Positions 26,911 through 36,466 of a stretch of 64,000 nt of DNA are shown one piece after another. A model generated the notes under the pieces. That model did no database searches. It was given only the letters and a program-made list of their open reading frames with translations, and was not told the DNA's origin. Position 1 is the stretch's first letter, and the number at the start of each line of letters is the position of its first letter. This DNA comes from Candidatus Parendomicrobium reticulitermitis (GTDB lineage: Bacteria > Elusimicrobiota > Endomicrobiia > Endomicrobiales > Endomicrobiaceae), in the NCBI GenBank assembly GCA_031287095.1, contig JAITTG010000022.1:1-64000 (forward strand). The letters run 5' to 3'. A program made the position numbers and the translations under genes.

Positions 26911-27579
26911 ATGAGCAATATAAAAGCAAATATTAAAAATGTAAAAACCATTGTAAAATCAATGCGAAAAGATGAAAACCCTATTGAAATCATAGCAGTG
27001 ACAAAGACTTTTGGCACAGATAGCATTTTAGAGGCTTTAAATTGTGGGATAAAACATATAGGGGAAAGCAAAATTCAGGAGGCTTTGCTTAAAATTCAAG
27101 CATTAAATGGTAAATTGAGCGGTATCACCAAGCATTTTATAGGTCATTTACAATCAAATAAGGCTAAAAAGGCTGTAGAAAACTTTGATTTAATACAGTC
27201 TTTAGACAGTTTGGAACTTGCAAAAAGCATAGATAAATACGCAAATAGTATAGGCAAAGTTCAAGAATGTTTGATTGAGGTTAAAATTTCTAACGAGCCT
27301 TCCAAAACAGGCATTGCGCCGCAGGAATTGGGCGATTTTTACTCTCAATGCTTGGATTTTCCCAATATATTAGTGAAAGGTTTGATGTTAATAGCGCCTT
27401 TAAACGCAGATGCAAGGGCAAGTTTCAAACAAGGTTTTAAACTTTTTGAGAAATTAAAAAGCAAAGATTTTAATATCTTGTCTATGGGAATGTCTGACGA
27501 TTACAAAATAGCGCTTGAAGAAGGCGCAAATATGTTGAGAATAGGAAGCGCAATTTTTGGAAAAAGAGATTATAAATAA
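26911..27579 (+). CDS. yggS: YggS/PROSC family PLP homeostasis protein
   Basis: 222-residue single-domain PLP-binding barrel protein that keeps free pyridoxal phosphate in balance; no enzymatic activity is known for the family. PLP lysine is in EIIAVTKTFG, with HFIGHLQSNK, the phosphate-binding SMGMSDDYKIAL and the C-terminal GANMLRIGSAIFG all present. The ATG at 26911 follows TTGGAG; an in-frame start at 26881 lies inside the leader hairpin and is unlikely. It has a good promoter and possible attenuator, and is followed by yggU as in many bacteria. Confidence 0.94.
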   Translation: MSNIKANIKNVKTIVKSMRKDENPIEIIAVTKTFGTDSILEALNCGIKHIGESKIQEALLKIQALNGKLSGITKHFIGHLQSNKAKKAVENFDLIQSLDSLELAKSIDKYANSIGKVQECLIEVKISNEPSKTGIAPQELGDFYSQCLDFPNILVKGLMLIAPLNADARASFKQGFKLFEKLKSKDFNILSMGMSDDYKIALEEGANMLRIGSAIFGKRDYK

Positions 27580-27631
27580 TTTGTAGGGCAAACTTCTGCA
27601 TTTGTCCTAATAAAATTTTAGGGGGAAAAAA

Positions 27632-27895
27632 ATGATTATAAAAATTAGAGTTATTACAAATGCTAAAAGAAGCGAAGTAGTAAGCAGAATCGGCTCAATT
27701 TTAAGGGTAAAAGTCGGCGTTCCAGCAGTCGAAGGACGGGCAAATGAAGAATTATGCGAGTTTTTAGCAGATTTTTTTGATGTCAAAAGAAGCGACATTA
27801 TGTTGAGAAAAGGCGAGCGCGGACGGGAAAAGACTATAGAAGTTACCGGTCGTTCGGAATCGGAATTGGAAGAAGTTTTAGACACAGTGCCTTAG
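27632..27895 (+). CDS. yggU: DUF167 family protein YggU
   Basis: 87-residue DUF167 protein, function unknown. Family landmarks are IRVITNAKRSEV, LRVKVGVPAVEGRAN and FFDVKRSDIMLRKGERGREK. It starts after a GGGGG tract and lies between yggS and ileS on the same strand, 11 bp before ileS, suggesting cotranscription. Confidence 0.92.
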   Translation: MIIKIRVITNAKRSEVVSRIGSILRVKVGVPAVEGRANEELCEFLADFFDVKRSDIMLRKGERGREKTIEVTGRSESELEEVLDTVP

Positions 27896-27906
27896 AAGAG
27901 GAAATT

Positions 27907-30705
27907 ATGGAAAAGGAATTAAACAAAAAAGATTATTCAAAAACTGTAAACTTGCCGCAAACTGACTTTCAAATGAAGGCTAATCTTGCTCAAAGAGAGC
28001 CCGCTTTTGTAGAAGAATGGCAAAACGGCAAAATCTATAATCAAATGTGCGAGAAAAATAAAAGCAAAAAGAAATTTATTTTTCACGATGGACCTCCTTA
28101 TGCCAATGGACATATACATATAGGCACGGCGCTAAACAGGGTTTTGAAAGACATGATAATAAAATTTCGTTCAATGTCGGGCTATTATGTTCCCTATACG
28201 CCGGGTTGGGATTGCCACGGTTTGCCCATAGAGCAGCGGGCGCTTAAAGAATTAAAAACCGATAAGAATAAAGTTGATAGAATAGTTTTTAGAAAACAAG
28301 CCGCAGATTTCGCTAAAAAGTTTATACAAATACAAAAAAGCGAGTTTCAAAGGCTCGGAACTTTTGCCGATTGGGACAATCCGTATCTCACTTTACAGCC
28401 TAAATTTGAAGCCTCTATAATAGACATTTTTGCAAGTCTTGTAGAAAAAGGTTTTGTATATAGAAAAAACAAGCCCGTTATATGGTGTCATTCTTGCGAA
28501 ACCGCTTTAGCTGACGCCGAAGTGGAATATGCAGACCATAGCGCAGATTCAATCTATGTAAAATTCCCAATAGTAGAACTTCCAAAAACTTTAAAAAATC
28601 AAGAATCCTTATTAAAAGATTTTTCAGTTTTGATTTGGACGACAACTCCTTGGACTTTGCCCGCTAATGTTGCTTTGATGTTTAATCCCAAAGCCGACTA
28701 TGCCGCGGCGATTTTTAAATTTCAAGATAAAGAAGAAAAGTTAATAATTGCAAAACCGCTTATAGACGGCGTTTCTCAAAAAATCTCATCCGAATCTTTC
28801 AAAATAGTTTTTGAAGCAAAAGGCGCGGATTTTGTTGATATAAAATGCAAAGAGCCTTTTGACAGCATAAAAAGGCTTTCAAGAGGAATAATTTCAGATA
28901 TTGTCAGTATGGAAGACGGATCTGGCATAGTTCATTGCGCGCCGGGACACGGACATGAAGATTATGAGGCGGGTCTTGCTTATGGACTTGAAATTATATC
29001 GCCCGTAAATGATAAAGGTTTATTTACAAAAGATTTTGCCGAACTTGAAAATATCCATGTTTTTAAAGCGACTCCTATAATAGTTGAAAAACTCAAAAAA
29101 GAAGGAAAAATCCTTGCCGTCCAGACTCTTAATCATTCTTATCCTCATTGTTGGCGTTGCAAAAAGCCCATAATTTTTAGGGCTACTCCTCAATGGTTTA
29201 TCAGTATAGACCACAACGATTTACGCAAAAGACTTCTTGAAGAAGTAGATAAAGTTAACTGGATACCCAAATACGGGCAAAACAGAATTTCGGGCATGCT
29301 TGAAAGCCGCCCAGATTGGTGCGTAAGCCGTCAAAGATTGTGGGGAGTCCCAATACCGATATTTTATTGTAAAAAATGCGGCGAGCCTCTTGTCGATGTC
29401 AAAGTTATAAAAGCAGTATCAAAATTGTTTGGAGAAAAAGGCTCGGATATTTGGTTTTCTATGAGCGAAAAAGAATTGCTTGACGGCTTAAATGTCAAAT
29501 GCTCATCTTGCAACTCAGATGATTTTAGAAAAGAAGAGGATATTCTTGATGTTTGGTTTGACTCGGGCTCTTCGCAAGAGGCGGTTTTAGCAAGCGGCAA
29601 TTATAAGGATTTGGAATTTCCCGCCGATTTATATCTTGAAGGCAGCGACCAACACCGCGGCTGGTTTCACACTTCGCTAATTTTGTCCGTAGCTCAAAAA
29701 GATAAAGCCCCTTATAAAAGCGTTTTAACGCATGGTTTTGTCGTTGACGGTCAAGGCAGGAAAATGTCCAAATCCGCAGGCAACGGCATAGAAAGCGAAG
29801 ATTTAATAAAGAGATACGGCGCGGACATTTTAAGAATTTGGGTTGCGTCAAGCGATTATCGCGAGGATATAAGAATATCCGACGAAATTTTAAAGGGTTT
29901 GTCCGACTCTTATAGAAAAATGAGGAATACAATAAGGTTTTTGCTAGGCAATCTAAATGGGTTTAGCGCCGACAAAAAAGTTCCTTTTAAAAATCTTCAA
30001 GAGATAGATAGATACAGTTTAAGCCGTTTAGATGAAACAATAAAACAAGTCAATTCGGCTTATGAAAATTATGAATTTCATAAAGTTGTAAATATAATAA
30101 ATAATTTCTGCGCGGTATTTTTGAGCGGTTTTTATCTTGATATTTTAAAAGACATACTCTATTGCGATAAAATCGACAGTCCAAGAAGGCTTGGCGCTCA
30201 AAGCGCGATGTTTGATATAGCGTCAGCCCTCATTAGAATGCTCGCGCCAATCCTTTCTTTTACGGCGGAAGAAGCGTGGAAAGAGTATTCAAAATTCTTG
30301 GGCGAAAACAAATCTGTGTTTTTACAAGATTTGCCGACGCCAGATTCTAAAAACATATTGTCAGAAACAGAAATCTCAAAATGGAACAAAGTTCTCGCAT
30401 TAAGGCAAAGCGCAATAGAATCCTATGAGAAATTGAGACAAGATAAAACAATAGGCTCAAATCTTGAAGCCGCGCTAACTATAAAATACGGCGAAGCGTA
30501 TAAAGAAGTTTTTGCCGACAAAGAGTTTATCCATTTAATTCTCGGCAGTTGGGACATAAAAGCAGAATTTGACGCAAGTCAAAAAACATACGCTATAATC
30601 TCATCCGCCAAAACTCAATACCCCAAATGTCCAAGGTGCTGGCGGCACATAAACAATATAACCGTTGATGGTCTTTGTCCGCGGTGCGCTGAAACAGTAA
30701 AGTAG
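27907..30705 (+). CDS. ileS: Isoleucyl-tRNA synthetase
   Basis: 932-residue class I synthetase of the bacterial type. The HIGH motif is in YANGHIHIGTALN, the editing domain carries TTTPWTLPANVA, and KMSKS is in GRKMSKSAGNGIES. The C-terminal zinc finger is CPRCWRH then CPRC. Full length and intact, with AGAGGAAATT before the start. Confidence 0.98.
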   Translation: MEKELNKKDYSKTVNLPQTDFQMKANLAQREPAFVEEWQNGKIYNQMCEKNKSKKKFIFHDGPPYANGHIHIGTALNRVLKDMIIKFRSMSGYYVPYTPGWDCHGLPIEQRALKELKTDKNKVDRIVFRKQAADFAKKFIQIQKSEFQRLGTFADWDNPYLTLQPKFEASIIDIFASLVEKGFVYRKNKPVIWCHSCETALADAEVEYADHSADSIYVKFPIVELPKTLKNQESLLKDFSVLIWTTTPWTLPANVALMFNPKADYAAAIFKFQDKEEKLIIAKPLIDGVSQKISSESFKIVFEAKGADFVDIKCKEPFDSIKRLSRGIISDIVSMEDGSGIVHCAPGHGHEDYEAGLAYGLEIISPVNDKGLFTKDFAELENIHVFKATPIIVEKLKKEGKILAVQTLNHSYPHCWRCKKPIIFRATPQWFISIDHNDLRKRLLEEVDKVNWIPKYGQNRISGMLESRPDWCVSRQRLWGVPIPIFYCKKCGEPLVDVKVIKAVSKLFGEKGSDIWFSMSEKELLDGLNVKCSSCNSDDFRKEEDILDVWFDSGSSQEAVLASGNYKDLEFPADLYLEGSDQHRGWFHTSLILSVAQKDKAPYKSVLTHGFVVDGQGRKMSKSAGNGIESEDLIKRYGADILRIWVASSDYREDIRISDEILKGLSDSYRKMRNTIRFLLGNLNGFSADKKVPFKNLQEIDRYSLSRLDETIKQVNSAYENYEFHKVVNIINNFCAVFLSGFYLDILKDILYCDKIDSPRRLGAQSAMFDIASALIRMLAPILSFTAEEAWKEYSKFLGENKSVFLQDLPTPDSKNILSETEISKWNKVLALRQSAIESYEKLRQDKTIGSNLEAALTIKYGEAYKEVFADKEFIHLILGSWDIKAEFDASQKTYAIISSAKTQYPKCPRCWRHINNITVDGLCPRCAETVK

Positions 30706-30862
30706 ATTTGGTCATTGCTGTTGCCGTTTTGCATTCTTTGCGCGGTCATTGTCTTTGTTTAAGAAAAGGGCGCTCACATCTCGCGCCCGCCGCCAGATAT
30801 GCGCTCTTTATTTGTCGCGCGGCGGCTGTCCCTTGCGAGAAGCCGTTGCCGTTAAAAATACT

Positions 30863-31327
30863 ATGAAAAAACCAATTTTTTTAGCCTTTCTCATTTATAT
30901 ATTAGACCAACTCTCAAAATTTGCTATCTCGCATTTTTTGCGCTACGACTCATCAATCCCTATTATCAAATCTTTCGCCTTTTTCAATATAGTCAAAGTC
31001 CAAAACACAGGCATAGCGTTTAGCCTTTTGCAAAACAAAAATTTTATTTTTATGGTTTTGGTTTTTTGTTTTTTGATTGTTTTAATAATCTGGCTTTACA
31101 AAAACCGCTTAAAAATATCTTCTCTTCAAAAATACGCTTTTTGTTTTGTAATAGCGGGCGGGTTTGGCAATCTTACAGACAGACTTTTTAGAGGCGCGGT
31201 AATAGATTTTTTAGATTTCGGCATAAACGCTTTAAGATGGCCGTCGTTTAACATAGCGGACAGCGCAGTTTGCATAGGCGCTTTTTTGATTGTTTTAGAT
31301 ATTTATATCTCATCTCGGAGGAAATAA
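30863..31327 (+). CDS. lspA: Lipoprotein signal peptidase (SPase II)
   Basis: 154-residue inner-membrane aspartyl protease that removes lipoprotein signal peptides. Four hydrophobic helices are visible, with catalytic aspartates in GNLTDRLFRGAVIDFLDF and FNIADSAVC. The ATG at 30863 is chosen because homologues begin with this first helix; its ribosome-binding site is weak. An upstream extension reads through a repeat-rich stretch. It is two bases from lgt, with which it acts in lipoprotein maturation. Confidence 0.94.
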   Translation: MKKPIFLAFLIYILDQLSKFAISHFLRYDSSIPIIKSFAFFNIVKVQNTGIAFSLLQNKNFIFMVLVFCFLIVLIIWLYKNRLKISSLQKYAFCFVIAGGFGNLTDRLFRGAVIDFLDFGINALRWPSFNIADSAVCIGAFLIVLDIYISSRRK

Positions 31328-31328
31328 A

Positions 31329-32099
31329 ATGTATCCAATTCTTATCAATTTCGGCGGGTTTGCTTTGCACACCTATGGTTTATTTGTGGCTTTGGGTTTT
31401 GCTTTCGGCATGCTTTATTTGTCTAAAAAAACAAAAAAATTAAAACCTCAAATTATATCTCAAGACGATTTATTCGTTTTGGTTATGGGCATAATCATAT
31501 CGGCAATGCTTGGCGCAAGAGCATTTTTTTTGATTTTTGAATATAAGTTTTGGCTTCACCCTTTCCTCAATATATTCAAAGTTTGGGAAGGCGGTTTAAC
31601 TTTTTACGGCGGGTTTATTCTCGCTTTTATCTTTTTGATTATTTATGTGAGAAAAAAGAAAATCAGTCTTGCAAAGATGTTGGATTTAATCGCTCCCGCC
31701 GCCGCTTTAGGTCACTTTTTTGGAAGAATCGGCTGTTTTATGGCAGGTTGTTGTCATGGAAAGCCGACAGATGTTCCTTGGGGCGTGGTTTTTACAGAAC
31801 CTACCCTATCTCATATAGTGGGAATCCCCGTTCATCCCGCAGAACTTTACGAGGCTTTCGGCAATCTCACAATCTTTTTTATTCTCAATAAATACAATAA
31901 AAAAGAGCGCAGCGGCGGGCGGACATTTGCATTATATATGCTTACTTATTCAGTTTTAAGATTTGTTTGCGAGTTTTTCAGAGGAGATTTTAGAGGCTCT
32001 TATATTTTCGGACTTTCCCCAGCTCAATTTATATCTATTTTCTTATTTATTTGCGGGTTAATCATTATGTATAGGACAAAGACGCCGACGCAGGATTGA
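31329..32099 (+). CDS. lgt: Prolipoprotein diacylglyceryl transferase
   Basis: 256-residue inner-membrane enzyme that adds diacylglycerol to the lipobox cysteine. Seven helices are visible, and the Lgt signature GHFFGRIGCFMAGCCHG is present, with GARAFFLIF and HPAELYEA also matching the family. The start follows CGGAGGAAATAAA. It sits directly after lspA, so both membrane steps of lipoprotein maturation are in one unit. Confidence 0.96.
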   Translation: MYPILINFGGFALHTYGLFVALGFAFGMLYLSKKTKKLKPQIISQDDLFVLVMGIIISAMLGARAFFLIFEYKFWLHPFLNIFKVWEGGLTFYGGFILAFIFLIIYVRKKKISLAKMLDLIAPAAALGHFFGRIGCFMAGCCHGKPTDVPWGVVFTEPTLSHIVGIPVHPAELYEAFGNLTIFFILNKYNKKERSGGRTFALYMLTYSVLRFVCEFFRGDFRGSYIFGLSPAQFISIFLFICGLIIMYRTKTPTQD

Positions 32100-32171
32100 C
32101 CGCAGCGACAAACCCAAAGCCCGCAAGCGGCGACAAGAGAATAGAGAATGCAATTATTTATAGGACAAAAA

Positions 32172-33050
32172 ATGATAGAAATAATTTATGACAAATTTGA
32201 AAAACAAAGGCTTGACTCTTTTCTATCTGAAAGTTTTAAAGATTATTCCCGCTCATATTTCCAAAATCTAATCTCTTCAAAAACCGCCGTCTTGGTAAAC
32301 GATAAATCCGTTCTTGCAAGTTTCAAATTAAAACGCGGCGACGCTGTAAAAGTAGAATTCCCAAAAGAAAAATCCGCAGATATAAATCCTGAAAAAATCC
32401 CATTGGATATTATTTACGAAGACAATGATATTATAGTTGTCAATAAACAGGCGGGTTTAGTAGTCCACCCATCTTATGGACATACAAGCGGGACTCTCTT
32501 AAACGCTCTTGCCTATTATGCCAAAAATAAATTTCATCCTTTTATGGTTCATAGGCTTGATAAAGATACAAGCGGTCTAATAATTTTTGCTAAAAACGAA
32601 AAATCAAAAATCAGCATTTCAAAACAATTTGCCGCAAGGGCGGTCAAAAAACTCTATTATGCCGCGGTAAAAGGAACGATAGTAGAAAACAAAGGACGCA
32701 TAGAAGCCCCGATAGGCAGGTCTCCCGAAAACAGAAAATTGATGTTAGTAAATCCCACAGCCGTAAAAATGGCAATAACAGAATTTAAAGTAATCGCGCG
32801 CAAAAGCGATTACACGCTAGTAGAAGTCCGCATAATAACAGGCAGAACGCATCAAATAAGAAGCCACATGCGCTATATAAATCATCCCGTAATAGGCGAC
32901 ATAGATTATGGCGGTCCATGCGCTGTGGACAATAAAGCGGTAAAAAGGCAAATGCTCCACTCCCATAAAATCACGCTGACTCATCCCAAAACTAATAAAG
33001 AAATAAAATTTGAAGCCCCATTGCCAAAAGATATAAAAGAATTGTTTTAA
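32172..33050 (+). CDS. RluA/RluD family pseudouridine synthase
   Basis: 292-residue synthase that isomerises uridines in rRNA or tRNA. An S4-type RNA-binding domain (LDSFLSESFKDYSRSYFQNLI) is followed by the catalytic domain with the active-site Asp in MVHRLDKDTSGLIIFAK and HQIRSHM further on. The length and S4 domain fit RluD, but the exact target cannot be read from sequence. The ATG at 32172 follows TAGGAC and is preferred over 32148. Confidence 0.9.
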   Translation: MIEIIYDKFEKQRLDSFLSESFKDYSRSYFQNLISSKTAVLVNDKSVLASFKLKRGDAVKVEFPKEKSADINPEKIPLDIIYEDNDIIVVNKQAGLVVHPSYGHTSGTLLNALAYYAKNKFHPFMVHRLDKDTSGLIIFAKNEKSKISISKQFAARAVKKLYYAAVKGTIVENKGRIEAPIGRSPENRKLMLVNPTAVKMAITEFKVIARKSDYTLVEVRIITGRTHQIRSHMRYINHPVIGDIDYGGPCAVDNKAVKRQMLHSHKITLTHPKTNKEIKFEAPLPKDIKELF

Positions 33051-33460
33051 AACGGCAAAATCTATTTTATATAGTTGTTTGAGCCTTTGTTGCCCATTGC
33101 CTGTCATTCGCTGCGAGTTGTTTGTCATTATGGACAAGAAATGCCTGCCATTGCGAGATTGTCATACCCCTCTTGAAAAAACGCCAAAAGCATCTTATCC
33201 GTCATTCTCGAATGTCGTTATCGGGAATCCAAATTAAAAAAGACAAAAGTGGATTCCCAACAAAAACGCTCGGGAATGACACAGTTGGAGCGACATTCGG
33301 AAACGATGCAGTCTTGAAAAAGGTATAAAGATATCTTGCCCGTCATTCCCGAATGTCGTTATCGGGAATCCAAGTTAAAAAAGACAAAAGTGGACTCCCA
33401 ACAAAAACGCTCGGGAATGACACAATTGGAGCGGCTTTCAGATAGCATAAAAAATATAGA
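33051..33460. other. Intergenic region with a 141-bp tandem duplication
   Basis: Two direct copies with a 141-bp period each contain a family B palindrome. No credible gene: frames here are repeat-derived. Confidence 0.7.
33201..33424. repeat. Tandemly duplicated family B element
   Basis: Copies at 33201-33283 and 33342-33424 share GTCATTC(T/C)CGAATGTCG, TATCGGGAATCCAA and the inverted half GGAATGAC, and the flanks TTGAAAAA and CAATTGGAGCG are duplicated too. This indicates a recent tandem duplication rather than two insertions. Confidence 0.8.
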
Positions 33461-33880
33461 TTATCTCAACACTATTTCTTTGCCGCGCGTCGGCAAAACT
33501 TCAAGGGAAGTTAGGCGCAGTCTTAAAAATTTTACTTTGGTTTCATCTGTGTATTCTTCCAAAATGCCTTTCGCTTCAACCCAATCGTTTTTCTTGGGAT
33601 AATTTTTATCCCAAAACACTTCAAAACCCGCTTGAGCGTCGGGACCGCAACAGCCCGGACCGTATCTGAAAACAAAATATTTTTTCTCTTTTGTCTTATA
33701 AGATTCATAAGAATCAAAAATTCCTTCAAGTTGAATTTCCATGCCCAAATAGGATTTTGGATTTATATATATTTCATTGATTTGAGCGATAAAGAATCTC
33801 TCTCTTATAAGCAATTCTCTTGTATCAGCGTCCGCAAAAAGCGCTGAAAGTAAAAACAGAATTAAAAACAATTTTTTCAT
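33461..33880 (-). CDS. Exported protein with CC motif, zinc-operon accessory
   Basis: 139 residues with a signal peptide (MKKLFLILFLLSALFA). The mature part looks like a small beta-rich domain with GMEIQLEGIFDSYES and FVFRYGPGCCGPDAQAGFEV. The adjacent cysteines followed by GPDA resemble the CCxADA motif in the YcgQ-like (TIGR03943) proteins that accompany zinc-regulated genes, as I recall. It overlaps znuB by four bases (ATGA) and has its own AAAGGAG. A periplasmic metal-handling role is inferred from these two points; I do not recognise a named family with certainty. Confidence 0.75.
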   Translation of the reverse strand: MKKLFLILFLLSALFADADTRELLIRERFFIAQINEIYINPKSYLGMEIQLEGIFDSYESYKTKEKKYFVFRYGPGCCGPDAQAGFEVFWDKNYPKKNDWVEAKGILEEYTDETKVKFLRLRLTSLEVLPTRGKEIVLR

Positions 33881-34722
33881 AATATTCTCCTTTGAGGCAA
33901 AATTCTTCTTCTTTTAATTGTTGCCGCTATAGAAAAAGCGCAAAATACAATTATATTTACTCCCACAATGGTTGCTCCTGTCGGCGCGGCGTATAAATAG
34001 GATATTATAATGCCGATAAAAAAGCAGATAACAGACACAAAAGACGAGCATATTATCACGCTTTTAAAAGTCTTGCATAACCGCATAGAAGTCAAAGACG
34101 GGAAAATTATGAGGCTTGAAATAAGCAAAGCGCCCATCATTCTCATTCCCAAAACTATTGTTACGGCTGTAAGCAATGCAATCAGCATATTGTATACGCC
34201 CGCTTGAACGCCTGTCGCTCTGGAAAAATTTTCGTCAAAAGTGACTGCGAAAATTTTATTGTAAAAGACTATAAAAAGAATGAGAACTATTATTGATAAA
34301 ACAACGCTCAAATAAACATCGCTTTCGCTCATAGCCAAAATGCTGCCAAACATATAATTGCACACATCCATAGTAAGACCTGAGGTCATAGATATTACAA
34401 GGACGCCTATAGCCATTGCGCTTGTTGACATCAAGGCTATGCTTGCATCGCCTTTGATTTTAGAGTTCTCGCTAATCCTTAAAAGTATAAAAGCCGCTCC
34501 GACCACGACGGGTATGGACACGGCAAGCGGCGCGAGATTTAAAGCGCTCGCTATAGCCAAACTGCCAAACCCTACATGCGATAAGCCGTCGCCTATCATT
34601 GAATATCTTTTTAATACTAAACTGACTCCAAGCAAAGACGCGCATATTGAGACGAGAAACCCGACTATTACAGCCCGAACAAGAAATGTATAAGAAAACA
34701 TCTCGCTTAAAAGTTCTATCAT
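33877..34722 (-). CDS. znuB: Zinc/manganese ABC transporter permease
   Basis: 281-residue ABC-3 family permease with about eight hydrophobic helices. Characteristic are LGVSLVLKRYSMIGDGLSHVGFGSLAI near the start and GALLISSLIIFPSLTS later. It overlaps znuC by four bases and the downstream exported protein likewise. The partner receptor suggests zinc or manganese. Confidence 0.93.
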   Translation of the reverse strand: MIELLSEMFSYTFLVRAVIVGFLVSICASLLGVSLVLKRYSMIGDGLSHVGFGSLAIASALNLAPLAVSIPVVVGAAFILLRISENSKIKGDASIALMSTSAMAIGVLVISMTSGLTMDVCNYMFGSILAMSESDVYLSVVLSIIVLILFIVFYNKIFAVTFDENFSRATGVQAGVYNMLIALLTAVTIVLGMRMMGALLISSLIIFPSLTSMRLCKTFKSVIICSSFVSVICFFIGIIISYLYAAPTGATIVGVNIIVFCAFSIAATIKRRRILPQRRIL

Positions 34723-35426
34723 CTATTACCCCTTATCGTAAAAAATTTTCCTATGTCAGATTTTAAATAGTCCGCCGTCCGCCCAAAGAACAATTGCTTA
34801 TTTTGTAAATGTAAAATATAGTCTGCGCTTTCAACGGCTCTGTTTATATCGTGGCTTACCATAATTATGGCAATCTTTTGTTTGAGATTTATATCCTTGA
34901 GCGCTTGATATAAATTATCGCAAGCCAAAGGGTCTAATCCGCTTGAAGGTTCGTCTAAAACCAAAAGTTTATGCGCGGCGCAAAGCGCCCTTGCTAAAAG
35001 AGCGCGTTGCTGTTGACCTCCGGACAATTCTCTAAAACAAGAATTTTTTATATCAAGGATATTTAGAAATTCCATATTTGACAGGGCGTTTTCTTTATCT
35101 TTCTTGCTATAAAAAGGTCTAATCCCGAGTTTGTTTAATCTCCCGGACAATACTACTTCATAAACGCTTGCGGGAAAATCTTTTTGGACGGCATTTGTCT
35201 GCGGCATATAACCTATATCGTCTATTTTTACAGTTTCGCTTATTGTTATTTTGCCTTTGATTGGTTTTTGCAGTCCCAGCAAACCTTTTATAAGAGTGCT
35301 TTTGCCGGAACCATTTTCGCCCACTATGGATAGATAAGCGCCTTCTTCAATATCAAAGTTGATAGCGTTTAAAACTATATTGTCGTCATAAGCAAAAGAC
35401 GCGCCGTTAAAAGAAATCATTACCAT
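34719..35426 (-). CDS. znuC: Zinc/manganese ABC transporter ATP-binding protein
   Basis: 235-residue ATPase. Walker A is GENGSGKSTLIKG, the signature is LSGGQQQRALLARAL, Walker B is LLVLDEPSSGLDP, and the switch histidine is in IMVSHD. The Q-loop GYMPQ is present. The gene overlaps both znuA and znuB ends, forming a tight operon. Confidence 0.95.
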   Translation of the reverse strand: MVMISFNGASFAYDDNIVLNAINFDIEEGAYLSIVGENGSGKSTLIKGLLGLQKPIKGKITISETVKIDDIGYMPQTNAVQKDFPASVYEVVLSGRLNKLGIRPFYSKKDKENALSNMEFLNILDIKNSCFRELSGGQQQRALLARALCAAHKLLVLDEPSSGLDPLACDNLYQALKDINLKQKIAIIMVSHDINRAVESADYILHLQNKQLFFGRTADYLKSDIGKFFTIRGNR

Positions 35427-36373
35427 AAAGCCTCTTTTAGATTTTGAGCGTTTCTTTTCATCAAATCCACAAAAGAAACTTTATTTTCAAAATCCCATTT
35501 ATTGATATTATGAGCGGAATGTAAGAGCGCTTTTTTTGCTTTTGCGCTTTCTGCAATCGCATCCGCTATTTTTTCATCAGACATTTCTATATGAAAAACT
35601 ACGGGGATTTTTTCCGTCCTCATTTTATTGATAAGAAAGGCTATTGTTGCGGGACTTGCCTGAGTATCCGTAGAGCAGCCTCTAAAAGCGGCGAAATATC
35701 TTAGACCATATTCGTCGGCAAAATATCTAAACGGAAATCTGTCGCCAAAAACCATAGTTTTTCTTTTGCTTTTTGAAACTATGTCTTTAAACTCATTGTC
35801 TAAAGCGTCAAGTTTTGCAAGATAGTTTTGAGTATTCTTTTTATAAAAATCCGCATTGTCAGGGTCTAAATTTTGCAGTTTTTGAGAAATGGCGGATGTG
35901 ATTTTTTTGGCATTGGATATTGAAGTCCAAACATGCTCGTCATATTCAATTTCGCCGCTTTCTTCATCATCCTCTTCTTGCATACCTTCAACGGTTTCTT
36001 CTTGAACCGCTTGGACAAGGCTCATCATAGACATTATTGTTTTGTCTTTTGTATCCATAGAAGAGAGAATTTTTTCAACCCATTCGTCAGACTCGCCGCC
36101 GGTATAGATAAAGATATTGCTGTTTTGGATTTTTAAAATATCTTGAGGGGTAGGCTCATAGGAATGAGTTTCTGCTCCCGGCTTTAAGAGCATTTGCAAA
36201 TTTACTTTATCCCCTGCTATTTCTCTGACAAAATCATAGGGCGGAAAAATCGCGGATACTACTTTGATTTTTTTATTTTCTGCGGGATTTGAAATGATAG
36301 GTTTTTTACTTAAACAAACAAACAATACAAAAACAACGGCTATAATGATAAATACTATTACAATTTTTTTCAT
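35420..36373 (-). CDS. znuA: Zinc/manganese-binding protein, cluster A-I type
   Basis: 317-residue periplasmic receptor. An N-terminal hydrophobic stretch contains LFVCLS, a weak lipobox (Val before Cys). Metal-ligand histidines are in GAETHSYEP, YDEHVWTS and VVFHIEMSDEKIA. Where many ZnuA proteins have a His-rich loop, this one has an acidic loop (about residues 125-145, rich in Glu and Asp) immediately before the second ligand. The start at 36373 follows AAGGAG. Zinc versus manganese cannot be decided from sequence alone. Confidence 0.9.
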   Translation of the reverse strand: MKKIVIVFIIIAVVFVLFVCLSKKPIISNPAENKKIKVVSAIFPPYDFVREIAGDKVNLQMLLKPGAETHSYEPTPQDILKIQNSNIFIYTGGESDEWVEKILSSMDTKDKTIMSMMSLVQAVQEETVEGMQEEDDEESGEIEYDEHVWTSISNAKKITSAISQKLQNLDPDNADFYKKNTQNYLAKLDALDNEFKDIVSKSKRKTMVFGDRFPFRYFADEYGLRYFAAFRGCSTDTQASPATIAFLINKMRTEKIPVVFHIEMSDEKIADAIAESAKAKKALLHSAHNINKWDFENKVSFVDLMKRNAQNLKEALW

Positions 36374-36466
36374 AATGAACTCCTTTTTTAAGCGCAATTA
36401 GCGCGCGTCTCTACATTTACAGCGCCAATAGCGCTATTTGACTGCTTGTATGCGTCAAAGAGCAGT

